64,000 bases of DNA, taken from Poa pratensis (taxonomy: Eukaryota > Streptophyta > Magnoliopsida > Poales > Poaceae). The position numbers were made by a program, and so were the translations under genes. Shown here piece by piece: positions 44,830 to 58,294 of this stretch (positions are counted from its first letter, which is position 1; each line of letters opens with the position of its first letter). The DNA lies in assembly GCA_947311845.1 (NCBI GenBank), contig CAMZMU010000063.1, positions 122,977,259-123,041,258 on the forward strand, read 5' to 3'. Below the pieces are notes generated by a model that saw only the letters and a program-made list of their open reading frames with translations, searched no databases and was not told the DNA's origin.

Positions 44830-45720
44830 CTGCAGAGCACACAAGCATTTGTGTCATGGTTTATTCACCCAAACCAAAAAGATTAATAACATTGTTGTTT
44901 TGGTCGCAAGGGTAACAAGGTTAGCGGTATGAATATCACCTCAAACAAGAAGTAGCTCTACACAAGTGCACTACTCATACACTAGCTGCAGGTGTTCATG
45001 CTATAAAAAAACGGACTACCTATAGCTCGGGTGCCAATTCGACTATTCGACCAAACATCACAGTTTACAGCAGTCCAATATATCAAATTCACTGCGTACA
45101 GTATATCAAATGTAGACAAGTACTAAACAAAACAACACAGTTTACATCACTACAGTAATGAAACAACATTGACCAATAGTGTTATATGGAGATTCAGATT
45201 CTTGTGAAGTTATCAACAGAACAAGTCTGAATCTTGCATGTTAAATCAAGAAAAATATAATTTAAAAGTTGCATGCATGTGCAGGTTCAGCTTTTGGTCA
45301 TGTTGAGCTAAACACCGTTTGTATGGACGAAATTGGAAACAAGGCAGGAAAGTCCGAGCAACGATTTTCTCAACTCCTCGAGACGACAACAAAAAATTAC
45401 AGACACAACACCAATGTTTCCTTAGTCATCATTTATTAAAGGTCTATCAGCAACTCCAGAGTTAAGAGAAAAGCTGCACCAGTTCAGATTACTCCTTCCA
45501 ATTTCAAGAAAATAATTCAGTGCCGTTCGCTGGTATCAGTACTCGTACTCTTACAGACAATTCAGTGATATTTCTTAAAGGAAATAAGGGCAGCGGCAGT
45601 AGCCGAGACAGTGGCATGGGCAGGGAGCCTACTCGACCCCAATTAAATCAAAGAAAAGATGGAATTAGATAGGATCGATTTCAAGGTTGGGAGAGAAGAG
45701 GAATCGGACTCAGCGAGAGG
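44830..45720. other. CACTA interior, no further BI-1 exons seen
   Basis: I looked for BI-1 upstream exons on the minus strand and found none. AT-rich, with no other coding signal. Confidence 0.5.
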
Positions 45721-46740
45721 GGGCAAGAGTCTTACCTTGCACGTCCAGCGTGCTCGTGGTTGGGGACGGGGCCTTTGAGCGGCTTGCAGGATGGAGGGAG
45801 AGGGATCGATGTGCCAAATAAGGGCAAATCAGAGATTCAGTTAAAATACAGTGGTGCATACACATCAATCAGTGATTCAGTTGTAAAATTCTGAAAAAGC
45901 ACTAAGCCAAAAAAAAAAGATGGAATTCTTTTTGGTTGTTCTTGATCAGGGCAACGCACATACCTAGGAGAGCAACCATGTTACGTCTGGAATGTCTAGA
46001 ATGTAGAACAGGGACCATCAATTCGGTCTTGGGCATGGTGTGTCTATCTACTTGTAAGCAATTGTCTGCCATGTCACAACAACAATGAAATACAGGCTTT
46101 CGTGAGATGTGATTTCCTAGGAAAACAGACATAAATTGCAACTTCGATCTAGATGTAAAACAGGGAGGGAGAGTGGTACTGACATCATCCACGACCTTCT
46201 CCCGCGTTGCTCGGATTGGCGGCCGGCGGCGATAGCTCGGGGGCGCAGCGGTGAAAACAAGGCCGGCGGCAGCTCCGGGTCGGCGCCGATAGGAGCAGCC
46301 TGGTCAGGTCATGAGCTGATCCTCCTCCGTGCCTCCCCGCCGCCGCTCCTGGGCTGTGGAGGGCTCCCCCGCCCGCGCCGGTCCCTCCATCGCCGAGCGC
46401 CACCATCGAGCCGCCTTGCTCCAGATCGACGCGCTGAACCCCGGCACATGCCCAGCCTTGGTCTCGACGAGCGCGAGGCCGGCCGGTTCGGATCCATCCG
46501 GTCGAAGGGCGGCGGCGCTCGCAGGACGCGAGGGGATCGCAGATGCGGTTGGGCTGGAAGAAAGGGGATCGAGGGAAGTGGCGGCGATTGCGTTGGATGG
46601 ATCGTGGGCTCGTGGCGAGATGCACCTCGACGACTCGACCTATGAGAGGCTGCTGAGTGCGTTTGGTTGCCTTCTGGTCGTCGGATGTATGGTTCTGGAC
46701 GGTTCAGATGTGTGATCCGTGCGTAGCGGTTTGGGCGCTC
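45721..46740. other. CACTA interior: GC-rich cargo
   Basis: 45735-45800 and especially 46190-46700 are GC-rich, unlike the AT-rich surroundings. They have open frames on both strands (146-169 codons) rich in Arg, Pro, Gly and Ser but no domains. They look like captured promoter/first-exon DNA of host genes. The strand and source gene are unknown. Confidence 0.35.
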
Positions 46741-46754
46741 TTATTGGCTGGAGT

Positions 46755-47867
46755 ATTGTTTACATGTATTAAAATATTTTTGGAAAAAATCAGAGTAAAT
46801 TATTACACACTTATAGTTTAATTTTGAATTACTTTTAGAAAATTGACATAAAATCATTTAAATGGGCGAAAATAGATATAAAACGAGAAAAATCCAAAAC
46901 TTGGAGATTATCCATCAAATATGAATTACTTTGTGTGAAAATTGGATTGATGCCGTTTTGCACCATATTTTTTGTACTTGCTTCAAAAAAAAGTCATTTT
47001 TGGCACTTAAAAATGGTAAATTATATTTTTAAAAATAATTTGAAAACTCAGTTGGCCACCATTGTTTCCCATGCCAAGGTGCACCTATGTGCCAAATATG
47101 GGCATATTATAACAAACTATGCCGTGGATATGTTCATGATCTTGCTTATTTGTCGTAAATTATTTTTTTGAAAAATGGTGAAATTGGCCACCATGGCTAT
47201 TCATTGAAAGGGGTTGAATTTTTCAAAACTATCGACGATTTTGTGATATAATCACTACTTGTGTACTTTAAAATGATTTTTGGAAAAAATTCAGAGCAAA
47301 CTATCACACACTTGTAATTCAAATTTGAATTACTTTCAAATAATCGGAATAAAGTCATTTAAATAGGCGAAATTAGGTAGCAACCGAGAAAATTTCTAAT
47401 ATTTGGGAATTATCTATCAAATATGGACTACTTTGCGTGAAAATTGGATGAGTGCCATTTTTCACCATGTTTTTTGTACTTACTTCACAAAAAAAAGTCA
47501 ATTTTGACACTTAGAAAATGAAAAATGATATTTCTACAAATAATTTGAAAAATCAGTTTGGCACCATGGTTTTCCATACCGAGACACACCGAAGTGCTGA
47601 ATATGGGCACTTTATCACAAACTATGCCACGGGGATGGCCATAACTTGGTCATTTGGTTTGAAACCTATACATGTTTATAGATGATAGACATTTTTGTGA
47701 AGGATTTTTTTGTAAAGTTTGTCAAAACTCAAGTTTATCATTTTTCTTAGTACCTAGTACACATAAAAGGACTCCTTGTCGAAGGATTTAGTTTTTTGAG
47801 TATTTTTCACTTTCTTTTAATTTTTTGAAAAAAAGGTCAAATTGGCCACCATTGCTATTCATTGAAA
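46755..47867. repeat. AT-rich direct repeats of about 500-660 bp within the outer CACTA element
   Basis: The block TTTGGAAAAAATYAGAGYAAA...CACACTT at 46771 recurs at 47270. A third start lies at about 51866, separated only by the nested CACTA element. Shared phrases include GGCCACCATNG, CTATTCATTGAAA and ATCACTACTTGTGTAC. Copy 2 is longer than copy 1 by about 160 bp. Confidence 0.75.
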
Positions 47868-50800
47868 CACTACTAGAAATCCCCTTATTTCCGACGGGGA
47901 AATTAAATAACCGACGGGTCATCGGTTATTATACAGATAGCCGACGGTACCGATAATGCCCGACGGTTACTACCCACTCACGGGTATAACAACCAATAGC
48001 CGACGGTATAATGAAGTTACCGACGGGGTAACAACAACTCTCGGCTATCCAATCTACTGCCCGACGGTGAAACATAATATCCGACGGTCAAATTTTAACT
48101 CTCGGTTATTAGCACAAATGGCCGACGGCACATGTTTAACTCTCGGTTATAAGTCCAAATACCCGACGGGACATAGTAATAACCGACGGTTAACGTTGAC
48201 ACTCGGAGATATGTTTTGATATCTAAGCATGGCGGTGTTTCGATGGCTATTTGTTAGATAATCCGAAATTGGTTTAACTAAGTGACACCACATGTTTCCC
48301 ATGATTTATAGTGTAAAAAGATCCTTGACATCCTACTCACGTAATATGCTTACTAGCTATGACAAATCTACCATACATGATTCCAATTTAGTTTGTATGT
48401 CTCACATGCTCTCTTTAAGTGAGGTAGGTCACATTTTTTTTGAAAAGATAAGTCACATGATTGATTGTTGATGTTGGTGGTTTTGTCTAACATTCGAGTA
48501 CATAGCATAGAACTATATTTTCACTCAATTTCGAATACATCTTTCATATAGGATGATCTTTGAAAGCACCTAGGTGTTGGACATTTGCATGATACAGGTA
48601 AATCATAGCCTAGAAAGAAGCAGGTAAATCGATCTAGGTTAAAATCAAACCTCGGAAAACTACTTTTCAAAACTCTTACTCCGGATCGACATCGGAGGTG
48701 GTCCAAACCTAGGCTGTGACGCTTCCTGTTGAGCACACAAAATTCATAGTGTTCATCTATTATCATTGCTTATATGATTTCAGTTGTGGTCAAAAAAAGT
48801 GTGAAACATATTTGTCTATGGAAGAGTGCAAACTCAAATCAAAGTTAAGGCACATTGAAATCAAATGTAACATAACTTTGTGTGTGAATACTTCTCTCAC
48901 CAATCTTACAATGAATAAATACATTAAGGCACAAACCGGCAAACATATCCAAACCCCGTTTCTAACTTTGATCCGTCGTTGATGGGTGTCATTTTTAATT
49001 TTTGCTCGGTATTCACTCTGTTCCTAAATATAAGTTTTTTATTTTTTTATTCGTACGTATTTAGATGATTTTCCGAGGTGCATAGTAGATATAAAAATTA
49101 AAAAAGTGAAAAAAGAATCGTGTAGCAAACGCCGGAAAAAAGGAAAACATCAAAATTTAGGCGCGCGCGGCTTATTTCGCACTGAGTGCGCGCGGGCGAT
49201 GCAAAAATTTGGCGAACCACCGCCCTAAAGATGGGCTAGTCAAAGCCTCCACCACGTCTACCTTATCTCTATCCCTAAACAGAACCCTCCCGCTCCGAAG
49301 TCCCCGAAATTAACTCCCCTCCCAGCTCGCCGCTCCCCCGCCGCCGCTCCGATCTGCCAGCACCGGTGGCCTCCTCCACTTCCCTACACAAATCCGGCCT
49401 CGCGCAGCCTCCTTTACCCCCACCTCCCACTATTTACCTCGACTGGGAGTGAGGCGAGGGGGACCATGACCATGGCGCTATGGTGGCGGGCATGCCGAGG
49501 CTAGGTCGTCGGAGCGATGGTGCGGTGTTCAGCAGTGATCACACACGCTGCCAGGTTCTGGCGGATCTTGAGTAGGTTCTATCAAATCCGTTTGTCCGGC
49601 CGGCTCGCTTGCAATGGCGCGTGGGTACTCCGCTAGCCGGGAAGTAAGCGGAGTGATTCGTCCAGTGCTGTCAGATGGTCCATGAAATTCCACGGAGGAT
49701 CTCAATCAAAGACGCAACAAGACCGTGCGTGCATCCCCTTCAGGTAGTCAGAGTGCTTATCTTACCTCAGTCTCTGGTTTCTCCATCTTAACTACTTAGT
49801 TCTGAATTGTATTCATCGGAGAACTGTCAAACTTTTGTTTTGGGAACACAAGCAGTTATACTGCCAATAGCAAGAAATTTCTCTGTTGCGGCTCACTCCC
49901 AAACAACATTTCAGACCAAGCTACACTAGTTATTGAACTGATCTTTTCGTTTCCTGATACATGAAGGGAACTGATACAGGAGGATGCCTGCCTCGACCTT
50001 GCCTGGGACGGCATCAGCGGACCTGACCATGCCAGCGCCAACAAGGTCTGATCTCATTCCAAAAGCCAAGAATGACTTGCATATGTCTCTATGTGAATTT
50101 AGCAAATGCATTGGTTCTAGGTCTGGTCTTTATGGTTACATCTAGCTGATGAAGTATTAGGTTGTCCTGCCATTGCAGTGTCCGTAAAAATATAGCTACC
50201 TTCTCTCTATTTCCGTAATTTTGATTGGTTTTGGGTTCAATTTACGCAGGAGCCTGCAGTTCCGCTAGCTGTCGTCGTGCGAGAGCCAAATGAGTGAGGC
50301 TGTAGCACCCCAAGTACGACCTTCTGAGTGGTGGGATTGGGGCTAATTCACGTTGCCACGCAACCATCTCGATGGTAAGCATGACTCTGTTAGTACTTTG
50401 AATAATCTTCTACTACTACATTTCTTGTTTTCCTGTCTAAATGTAGACTATAACAGCCAGGATATATATGAAGCAAATTTCTGCATCCAACGTGGTAGTT
50501 TAGCACATCCTAAATGTAAACTACCAGCAATTAGGATATATATAAAGTACATTTCTTATGCATATCTCATACTACTATTTGATTTATCTTGTCTTTATTA
50601 TAGGCCAAATCAGACTCTCGAGTTGATTAACATGAAACTGAACTAGTAATTTAACTGCTTGAAAGTACATACAAATACTAGTAGGAACTAAATAGTACTC
50701 TGAATAAATAAAGTCAAAGCAAGACAACCTCTCCCACTCCTATTTTGGTTGGAGAAAGTTGCACGTGTTAAATACTTTCATGCATCTCAACTAGATTATA

Positions 50801-51802
50801 ATCTGCTGGTTTTGTGCTATGTGAATTTGTTTGTCAAAATCTGAGTCGAGTGGTAGCAGTGCCTCTATTTGCTATCTTTATTACAACAATATTTATTGGT
50901 CTAGATAATTGTGTGACTTGTCTATCTTATCTTGCCATCTAGTTAAGAATTTTTTCTTTTGCTTTCCCTCATTATTCTTGTTTTCATCTTTCTTACAACT
51001 AATTTAGTGATTTTTGTAGGGAATGGGAAGAAATGATGGAGGTAGTCGCAACAATGAGAATGGCATCTTTGATGATGAGCATGACCTGAGTGGTGTGGAG
51101 TAGAAGAGACTTTTAAAGCCATACAAGCAATTGAAGTTCTCTGGCTGTAGTGTCCGTTTGATGTTCTTTTTTTTGATGAATCGTTATGGTTTATTGTGAT
51201 TTGGATGCAACTCTAGTTCAGTTTGTGATACATTATCAGATTGTATGACATTTGGGTCAAATATATTGAAATACAAGCCAGTTCCGAATATTTGTGATAG
51301 TGAGATCTTTAAATGTGTAACTACAGATTCTACTGCCTTAGATAACATTGTGTCTTCCTGAGGAAAGTGATATCGATGGTGAGAAAAAAATGCTCGTAGG
51401 ATTCTGTCTCGTTGATTATTACACTGACTGTAGGTGTCGGCATCCTCTCAGCTATATAATATTCCATGGACAGGTAAACAGTCAACCATTGTGAAGGCCG
51501 ACGGGAGAAAACAGCTGTCGGGAAATACATAACCTACTGGGAACGGTCGGCTATATGTGACATCAAAACATGGTGAGCTGGCCATGTCCAAGTAGTAGCC
51601 GACGGCTGACCGTCGGTTTTGCACCGTGGGTAAAAATAATAGATGACAGTACCGTCGGCAATTGGAGTAATGGCTGACCGAGCATCACCGACGGGCAATT
51701 ACCGACGGTACAGGTGTACCGTCGGTTATAGTCTTAACCGACGGTAAACTTAAATACCCGACGGGAATTCAACCCTCGGTTATATTGGGATATCTGGTAG
51801 TG
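47868..51802. mobile_element. Inner CACTA element, non-autonomous, 3.9 kb, nested in the outer one
   Basis: The left end is CACTACTAGAAATCCCCTTA; the right end reverse complement is CACTACCAGATATCCCAATA. AAA flanks both sides (47865-47867, 51803-51805). Removing it restores CTATTCATTGAAAGGGGT, seen intact in the neighbouring repeat at about 47201. CCGACGG / CTCGGTTA motifs recur every 15-30 bp in both subterminal regions (47895-48215, 51480-51785). These differ from the outer element's GTGACG motifs, so two transposase specificities are involved. No transposase gene. Confidence 0.9.
49190..51130 (+). other. Exon-like cargo of the inner CACTA element
   Basis: A GC-rich, CT-rich leader-like stretch (49240-49560) is followed by short coding-like pieces bounded by plausible splice sites. 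One near 49970-50046 reads ELIQEDACLDLAWDG before AAG|GTCTGA. Another, after TTTTTGTAG at about 51020, reads MGRNDGGSRNNENG before a stop. I do not recognise a source gene. Intervening DNA is AT-rich. Confidence 0.3.
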
Positions 51803-52013
51803 AAAGGGGTCAAATTTTTCAAAACTATCGATGATTCTGTGATATAATCACTACTTGTGTACATTCAAATGATTTTTAAAAAAAAATTTAGAGCAAACTA
51901 TCACACACTTGAAGTTCAAATTTGAATTACTTTCAAAAATCGACACGTCAGCTGGAATACACGTCGATGCATACTATATTTAAAAAACGTTTCTTACAGA
52001 AAACATACACAAC

Positions 52014-52085
52014 GTGCTTGGTGGTCTAGTGGTTAGCTCCCATTAGCTGGATAAAGGTTCCATGTTCAAACCCCAGAGATGACGA
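52014..52085 (+). other. tRNA-like sequence in the outer CACTA element
   Basis: GGTGGTCTAGTGGTTAGCTCC resembles a tRNA A box and GGTTCCATGTTCAAACCCC a B box, but no acceptor stem closes. A similar piece lies at 52262-52330 (TAGCGGTAACAGTCTG ... AGGTTCGAATC). Probably relics, not tRNA genes. Confidence 0.3.
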
Positions 52086-52729
52086 TTTTTCATTCTTTTT
52101 TTAATACATGACAAGTGGTGCACATTGATGTATAATGTGTATAAGAAATAATTATTATATGAAAAAAATATGTCGTAACATCAAGATCAGACCATTGAAA
52201 TAAATATGTTGCCCTAATTCATACAACAAAAACCGTAGTTAGGAATCTATATCATCAATAGAGTTCTATCTTAGCGGTAACAGTCTGAGTCGTTCAAGCC
52301 AAACCTCTAGGTTCGAATCTTTCTAACCACAATTTTTATTGAATTAATTCTGTTCCTGACAAGTGGGCCACACATGATATTTAAAACTTATAATATTTAA
52401 TATTTTCTCGGCTACTGGGTCTCGCAAGAAAAAATGAAATAAAATTTATAAAAAAATATTTTTTAACTGACTTGTGGGTCTCGTATTATATTCAGTGACG
52501 GTTTGCATACACCACGATGTTGATTGTCACCTATTAACCGAGACGACGGCAGCCCTTCCGGGTTTGGTAATGGGTGACGATTTTTCGTTGACGAAAATAA
52601 AACCGTCAAGCATTAACCTACATGCGTGACGCCAGATGCAATCCGTCACCTATTAAGACATATGCATGACGGTATGCAATTTCGTCACCAGGGTTTTCGT
52701 CAACAAATATCACATCTCTTGTAGTGTAA

Positions 52730-54820
52730 CTTTATGTCCACCATTAATTGACAATAGCTCAATCTCTTTCTGAGATAAACAGATAAATTTTAGTAGAGTT
52801 TGAAAGACAACCACAATATCTTTGTTGTACGTAACGATTTTAGGCACGTGCCGAGCTGCCATCATTGATCTCGGAAAACTTCAGGTTCATCCCTGCGCAA
52901 ATTCATTGTTCACGGATCAATTAAGCATGCATATTTTAGACATCTAAGACTCATGTCAGATTAGTTTTCTTATTGTATCCCGACTTTCTCAAATAGCTTA
53001 CTCTGAATTTGTTTTGCAACACAAGGAGCAAAGGGCGCCCTCAGTTTTCTATGGAGCATAGGTCCCTAATTGCGACAAATATTTTCGAGAGATCAAGATG
53101 CTTATATTGGTAATTAATATGCAAAACTTCAAGCAGAAAGATTACGGAGGCACTCCGTTATAATTAATTTTTCAAGAATCATTGTGATTTATTGCACGTG
53201 GAAAATCTATGCAATGGATTTTTTCTGTAACAAGAGATTTTAGGCAGTGGCCGAGCTGCATCACGCTCCTCGGAAAACTTCGTCCACTTGCGCACCTCTA
53301 TCAGCACTTGACGGCCTTGTACGTTCAGTGAGCATCGAACTGGCCGGCCGGTCGATCAAGCTACCATGTGCGGCGATGGAGGGAGCTAGCACAATCAGAT
53401 ATACATATGTGCGTACCGACTTTTCTCATGCATATATTCTACAATATGCATATTCTCACAAATACGTATTTGTACGACCCCATTCATAGCATCATGCAGG
53501 ATCAATTTTAGAGGTGGATTGTTACCTTATATTTGGCACATGCTGTCTGAGCCATGGTGCTGGTAAGTGCGTTAATGTAAGAGGCAAATTATTTTCTGCA
53601 CTTCTAAAAATATGCACACGTCGGATACATCATGCAGAAGCCACGACTACATATGATGACCATCAACTAATATGGAAAGCAATTCAGTTGTATTAACTCA
53701 TCTTTTTGGTTATATTCAGGATCGACTCTATTGTTCACGGATCAACGAAGCATGTATCTTATAGACATCTAGGACTACAATCAGATTGGTTTTCTTATTG
53801 TATACAGATTTTCTCAATTGGCTTACTCTGAATTTGCTTGCAATGTAATGCGTCAGTACAAAGATCCAAGGGTAAATCCCCAGTTCTCTATGGAGCATAG
53901 GCGCCCTGATTGCCAAAAATATTCTTGAAGGATCAAGAGCTTATATTATAGCCAAATGAGAATGATTACGGAGGTACTCTGGTATAACATTCAAGAATAA
54001 TTTTGATTTCTTGCATTTTATAAATCTATGCAAATTGGTATATATATTTAAGATTATTTTTATGTGCTATTGTGTTCATTATATGCTCAGCAACATTAGT
54101 ATCTACGAAATTCATTTGGGATGATCATTACTTCTGTAGATTAGACTGAGCCAATATGAATAATGAGCTTAAAAATTGGAGATACATTGCATATATTTTC
54201 GGGACAAATATCTTACTTAACTGAAACAATTACTACAATTCATATCTTGATACTTGAGATCTTGCAAGAGGAAGGGTTACTGAAAAACTTCCACCGTTGA
54301 TGTAATTCAAAATTTGTGTTTGTTTTAGTTGTGAAATAATAGCTTTAAGTCGGCAACCTGTTGTACTTAATACCGAATCCTCGCTGGTTTCATCAATTTG
54401 GAGTTGTGCAATGCAGCTATTTTAATTTAGAACAGAAGAATGAAATCAACTAAATATTCCGTCGGCAAAAATTAGGTTACAGTTAACTGAGTAGAACATC
54501 CTTTCTCCTGCACATAATTTTAAGCTTATATTCACCTCAAAGTACAATTAGTTGAGATATGCTTGAATCGTTAGACAAGCCGCATTTAATAGACTATTTT
54601 CTGATATAGCTTGTATGCCAGTTTTGTTAATAGCTACGTCTCTTATTTAGGTTTTAGAACTGTGGTTTATAAAAAATACTACAAGAAGGTGGACATCCAG
54701 AGATTAAAGGGGATAAGGAAATGACATGCAAACATCCTAATTTCAATCCTCAAACCTCAGACGACATGTCCTGGCGCCTACTATATAGAGCTCAGCCTTA
54801 GTATGGATGAATAATTTAGT
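52730..54820. repeat. Intergenic with diverged direct repeats
   Basis: About 320 bp at 52904-53220 recurs at 53729-54045; both begin ATTGTTCACGGATCAA and include TTTTCTTATTGTAT and TCTATGGAGCATAGG. A 60-bp piece at 52834 (TTTTAGGCACGTGCCGAGCTGC) recurs at 53235. Copies are well diverged and non-coding. Confidence 0.55.
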
Positions 54821-54983
54821 GATGCAGAGAGATAAAGTGAGGGACATAGATGCAAGGTGTGAAGGAGCAAGGTCATTGAATTCAAAAGATGGATCATGTG
54901 AGTTTATTTATCGTGATTAACAAAACATGTGCTATGTTAAACTTCGATATTCATGTATAATAAAAATATTTTTCTATTTACAG

Positions 54984-55290
54984 ATATGTAGGTTTTGCTT
55001 CAATACTTGACAACAAGTTTGCTGCAGTGAGGTGCATTATTGATCAAACTGCTCATATGCACCAGCATTATTCAAGTGATAACACCAATTTTCAAGTTGT
55101 GGGCACTCCGGAATTGTAAAATATAGGCTTTGTCGAATACCTCGGCTTACTTCTATATCAAAACTGTGACAGCGTGTTGATCTGCACTCCACAAGCTTTT
55201 AACATGGTAGGACCATATCCTTCTGGAATTGATGAAGGACTGCCAGGTGATATGCTCTTTGATGTATGCTGGTATGCTCCAGATTACTGA
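54984..55290 (+). pseudogene. Unidentified gene remnant, last exon with one nonsense codon
   Basis: After a TTTACAG acceptor one frame runs for about 100 codons. It opens YVGFASILDNKFAAVRCIID, continues via NTNFQVVGTPEL, has a TAA at 55117-55119, and resumes in the same frame as NIGFVEYLGLLLYQNCDS, MVGPYPSGIDEGLPGD and DVCWYAPDY before TGA at 55288-55290. The composition and continued frame after the stop look like true coding sequence with one substitution. An upstream exon may end at the GTGAGT near 54898, but its frame is unclear. I do not recognise the family. Confidence 0.45.
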
Positions 55291-56424
55291 ATTCTATGAT
55301 TTCTGACCTATGGAAATAATCTCATGGGTAAGGGATGCTCAACAAATGCAGCCTTATGTTTTGATTTTTTATAGGATCTGGTGAATGATATTTTCTTGGA
55401 CGCCATGGTTAGGCCGTAACTCACAGCTCATATTCTCCAATGTGGTTGAAATTGCGCAATGGAATATTGCATGGTTATTCAGTTGAAGTGATAGTTTTGC
55501 TCTAATGAACGGACGATGTATAGCTTCATATTGGAGTCGAGTTATGTTGCCAGCAAGTCTCCTATGGTTCATTATTGCTCATAGTTGTTCAGTGGTATTT
55601 TACATTGTAACTAAGGCTCGCTTCTTCTCTTAAGTGGAAGGAGTCAGAAAATCATACAAGGTCTCGGTCATAATATTTAATTCTGTGCAGACCTCAGCCG
55701 TAACATCAACATGAACATTGGGGCTGAAATAAATACTGCATTTTGCTTCACTTACCAATTGATCCGAAGCAAATATGCTTGGTACAACTCCAAGCAAAAA
55801 CTTCATGTTACTTTCCACATCAATTATCATCGATTATTAATTAAGTGGCGGAGGACGAAAAAGTCATAGGTAGGGCAAACTCTAAAAAATGATGCAATTA
55901 CTGAAATAGTGTCGAGACATTAACATTATATATGACTCGTAATCACTTGGTACAATAGAAATATTTATATTTGAAAGAGGAATGTCAGCTCAATGAAACG
56001 ATAAACCCCAATAAACATATGGTATGCCTTTCAAATATCAAAACAATCTCTAAGATATTCAATCTATGCGAGTATGAATAATGACTAAGATAATATATAC
56101 AATAAAAATTTAGCAAATAAAAATATACAATCCAATTTAGAAACATAAAACGTAATCTATGACATACCTATAGTTGGTTCGTCCATCCCAGTAAGCTGGT
56201 CAAAATACACATAAACCCCCTACTCAAATACCACACTTAGAATATTGCTTAGAGTCGGGTTTCGGTAGATTTATAATTAGCTATTGTAGAGATAAAGAGT
56301 TGGCTTCCTACTAAACTAGATCTACTCATTATTTTCGACTCAAAATCGGTTTTGCACAATGTTCACTAGAACAAGTATAACTTTCTCATACATTTGTTTT
56401 TGGACTAACGGAGTAACGGACGGT
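55291..56424. other. Intergenic, AT-rich, no gene seen
   Basis: Short frames (66-67 codons) on the minus strand carry no motif. Confidence 0.5.
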
Positions 56425-56612
56425 TATGAGCTTCTTCAACCCATATGGCGCACAACCCGCATCTTGACCATCCATTTTCACGATTGAACGGTCTAGATTT
56501 ACCGTTGAACAAGTTGAACATTCAACACATTCAACATCAAATCTCGGCTGTTTAATCATGTAAATGAATGGCCTGAGATACGAGTTGTGCGCCATATGAG
56601 TTGGAGAAAATC
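56425..56612. mobile_element. MITE-like inverted-repeat element, copy 2
   Basis: The left arm has CAACCCATATGGCGCACAAC and CGATTGAACGGTCTAGATTT. The reverse complement of the right arm has CAACTCATATGGCGCACAAC and TGATTAAACAGCCGAGATTT. Arms of about 70 bp thus surround a short AT-rich loop containing GTTGAACATTCAAC repeats. Related to 39275-39455. Superfamily not assigned. Confidence 0.65.
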
Positions 56613-57327
56613 ACATTTAAATTGTTAAGATAAAACATGTGCATTTGAATATATTTTTGACGAGTCCTCCCTACCCTGGCGTAAGGGGAGATTCGCCTGA
56701 GGTTATATCCAAATTATTCTTGATATAAATTTATTCGGTAAAAATGCTTAGTACTACAGATCTAAGCACAAACTTCACGTTATATTCGAAACAAACTCAA
56801 GTTAACACGTCCTGACAGGTATTTGAGCTGACTTGGCAAGCCCATTCAGAGCCTCTTTGTTTTGATTTTTTTGGCTTTCCAATGAAATAAGCCAACCAAA
56901 TAAAACAAAAGGGTTGGCTTTATGTTGGGTTTTCCAAAGCCACCACCTGAAAATGCATTGTGGGAGAATTCACGATTCGATGTGCTTCGGCTGGCTTCCC
57001 GCAGCTTTTTTATTTGAAACTGAATCGTTATTCAGAAAATTACACAATCTACAGTTAAACATCCAGCTAAGTTGCCAAAGAATAAATCTCAGAACAACAT
57101 TTTTGTCTGCACAACAGTTTTCCCTGCCAGAGCCAGCTGTGGCCAGTCACAGTCAGCCCAAACAAAGAGGCCCTCACACCAGAAAGCTACTAGTAGTAGT
57201 CACCATCGATCTGCCTTGCCGTTGGCGGGCTCCATGGAGGTTGAGCAACAGATCACTCGATGAATAACGTTTAACAACTGATTTATTGAGAACAGCGCGG
57301 CACCATCAATCGTGCATGTGCATGTCA
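56613..57327. other. Intergenic; 3' flank of the SDR gene
   Basis: No gene recognised. The 117-codon frame at 56914-57267 has no domain. Confidence 0.45.

Positions 57328-58294
<967 letters not shown>

Larger units (their letters stand above)
43278..52726. mobile_element. Outer CACTA (En/Spm) element, non-autonomous, 9.4 kb
   Basis: The left end is CACTACAAAGGAAAATATTT and the reverse complement of the right end is CACTACAAGAGATGTGATAT. Both continue with TTTGTTGAC soon after. TAA flanks it on both sides (43275-43277, 52727-52729). Subterminal regions are packed with short CGTCA/GTGACG motifs in both orientations (43310-43530 and 52495-52715), typical transposase-binding repeats. No transposase was found. 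Inside are a Bax inhibitor-1 exon pair, a GC-rich segment, tandem AT-rich repeats and a nested CACTA element. Confidence 0.88.

Noticed and set aside
46136..46715. Genes in the GC-rich cargo of the outer CACTA element
   Set aside because: Overlapping frames on both strands with compositionally biased residues and no domain or splice pattern.
52014..52085. tRNA gene
   Set aside because: A- and B-box-like words exist but acceptor and anticodon stems do not pair.
56914..57267. 117-codon frame as a small gene
   Set aside because: No motif, no supporting promoter or splice signals, and composition like the surrounding non-coding DNA.
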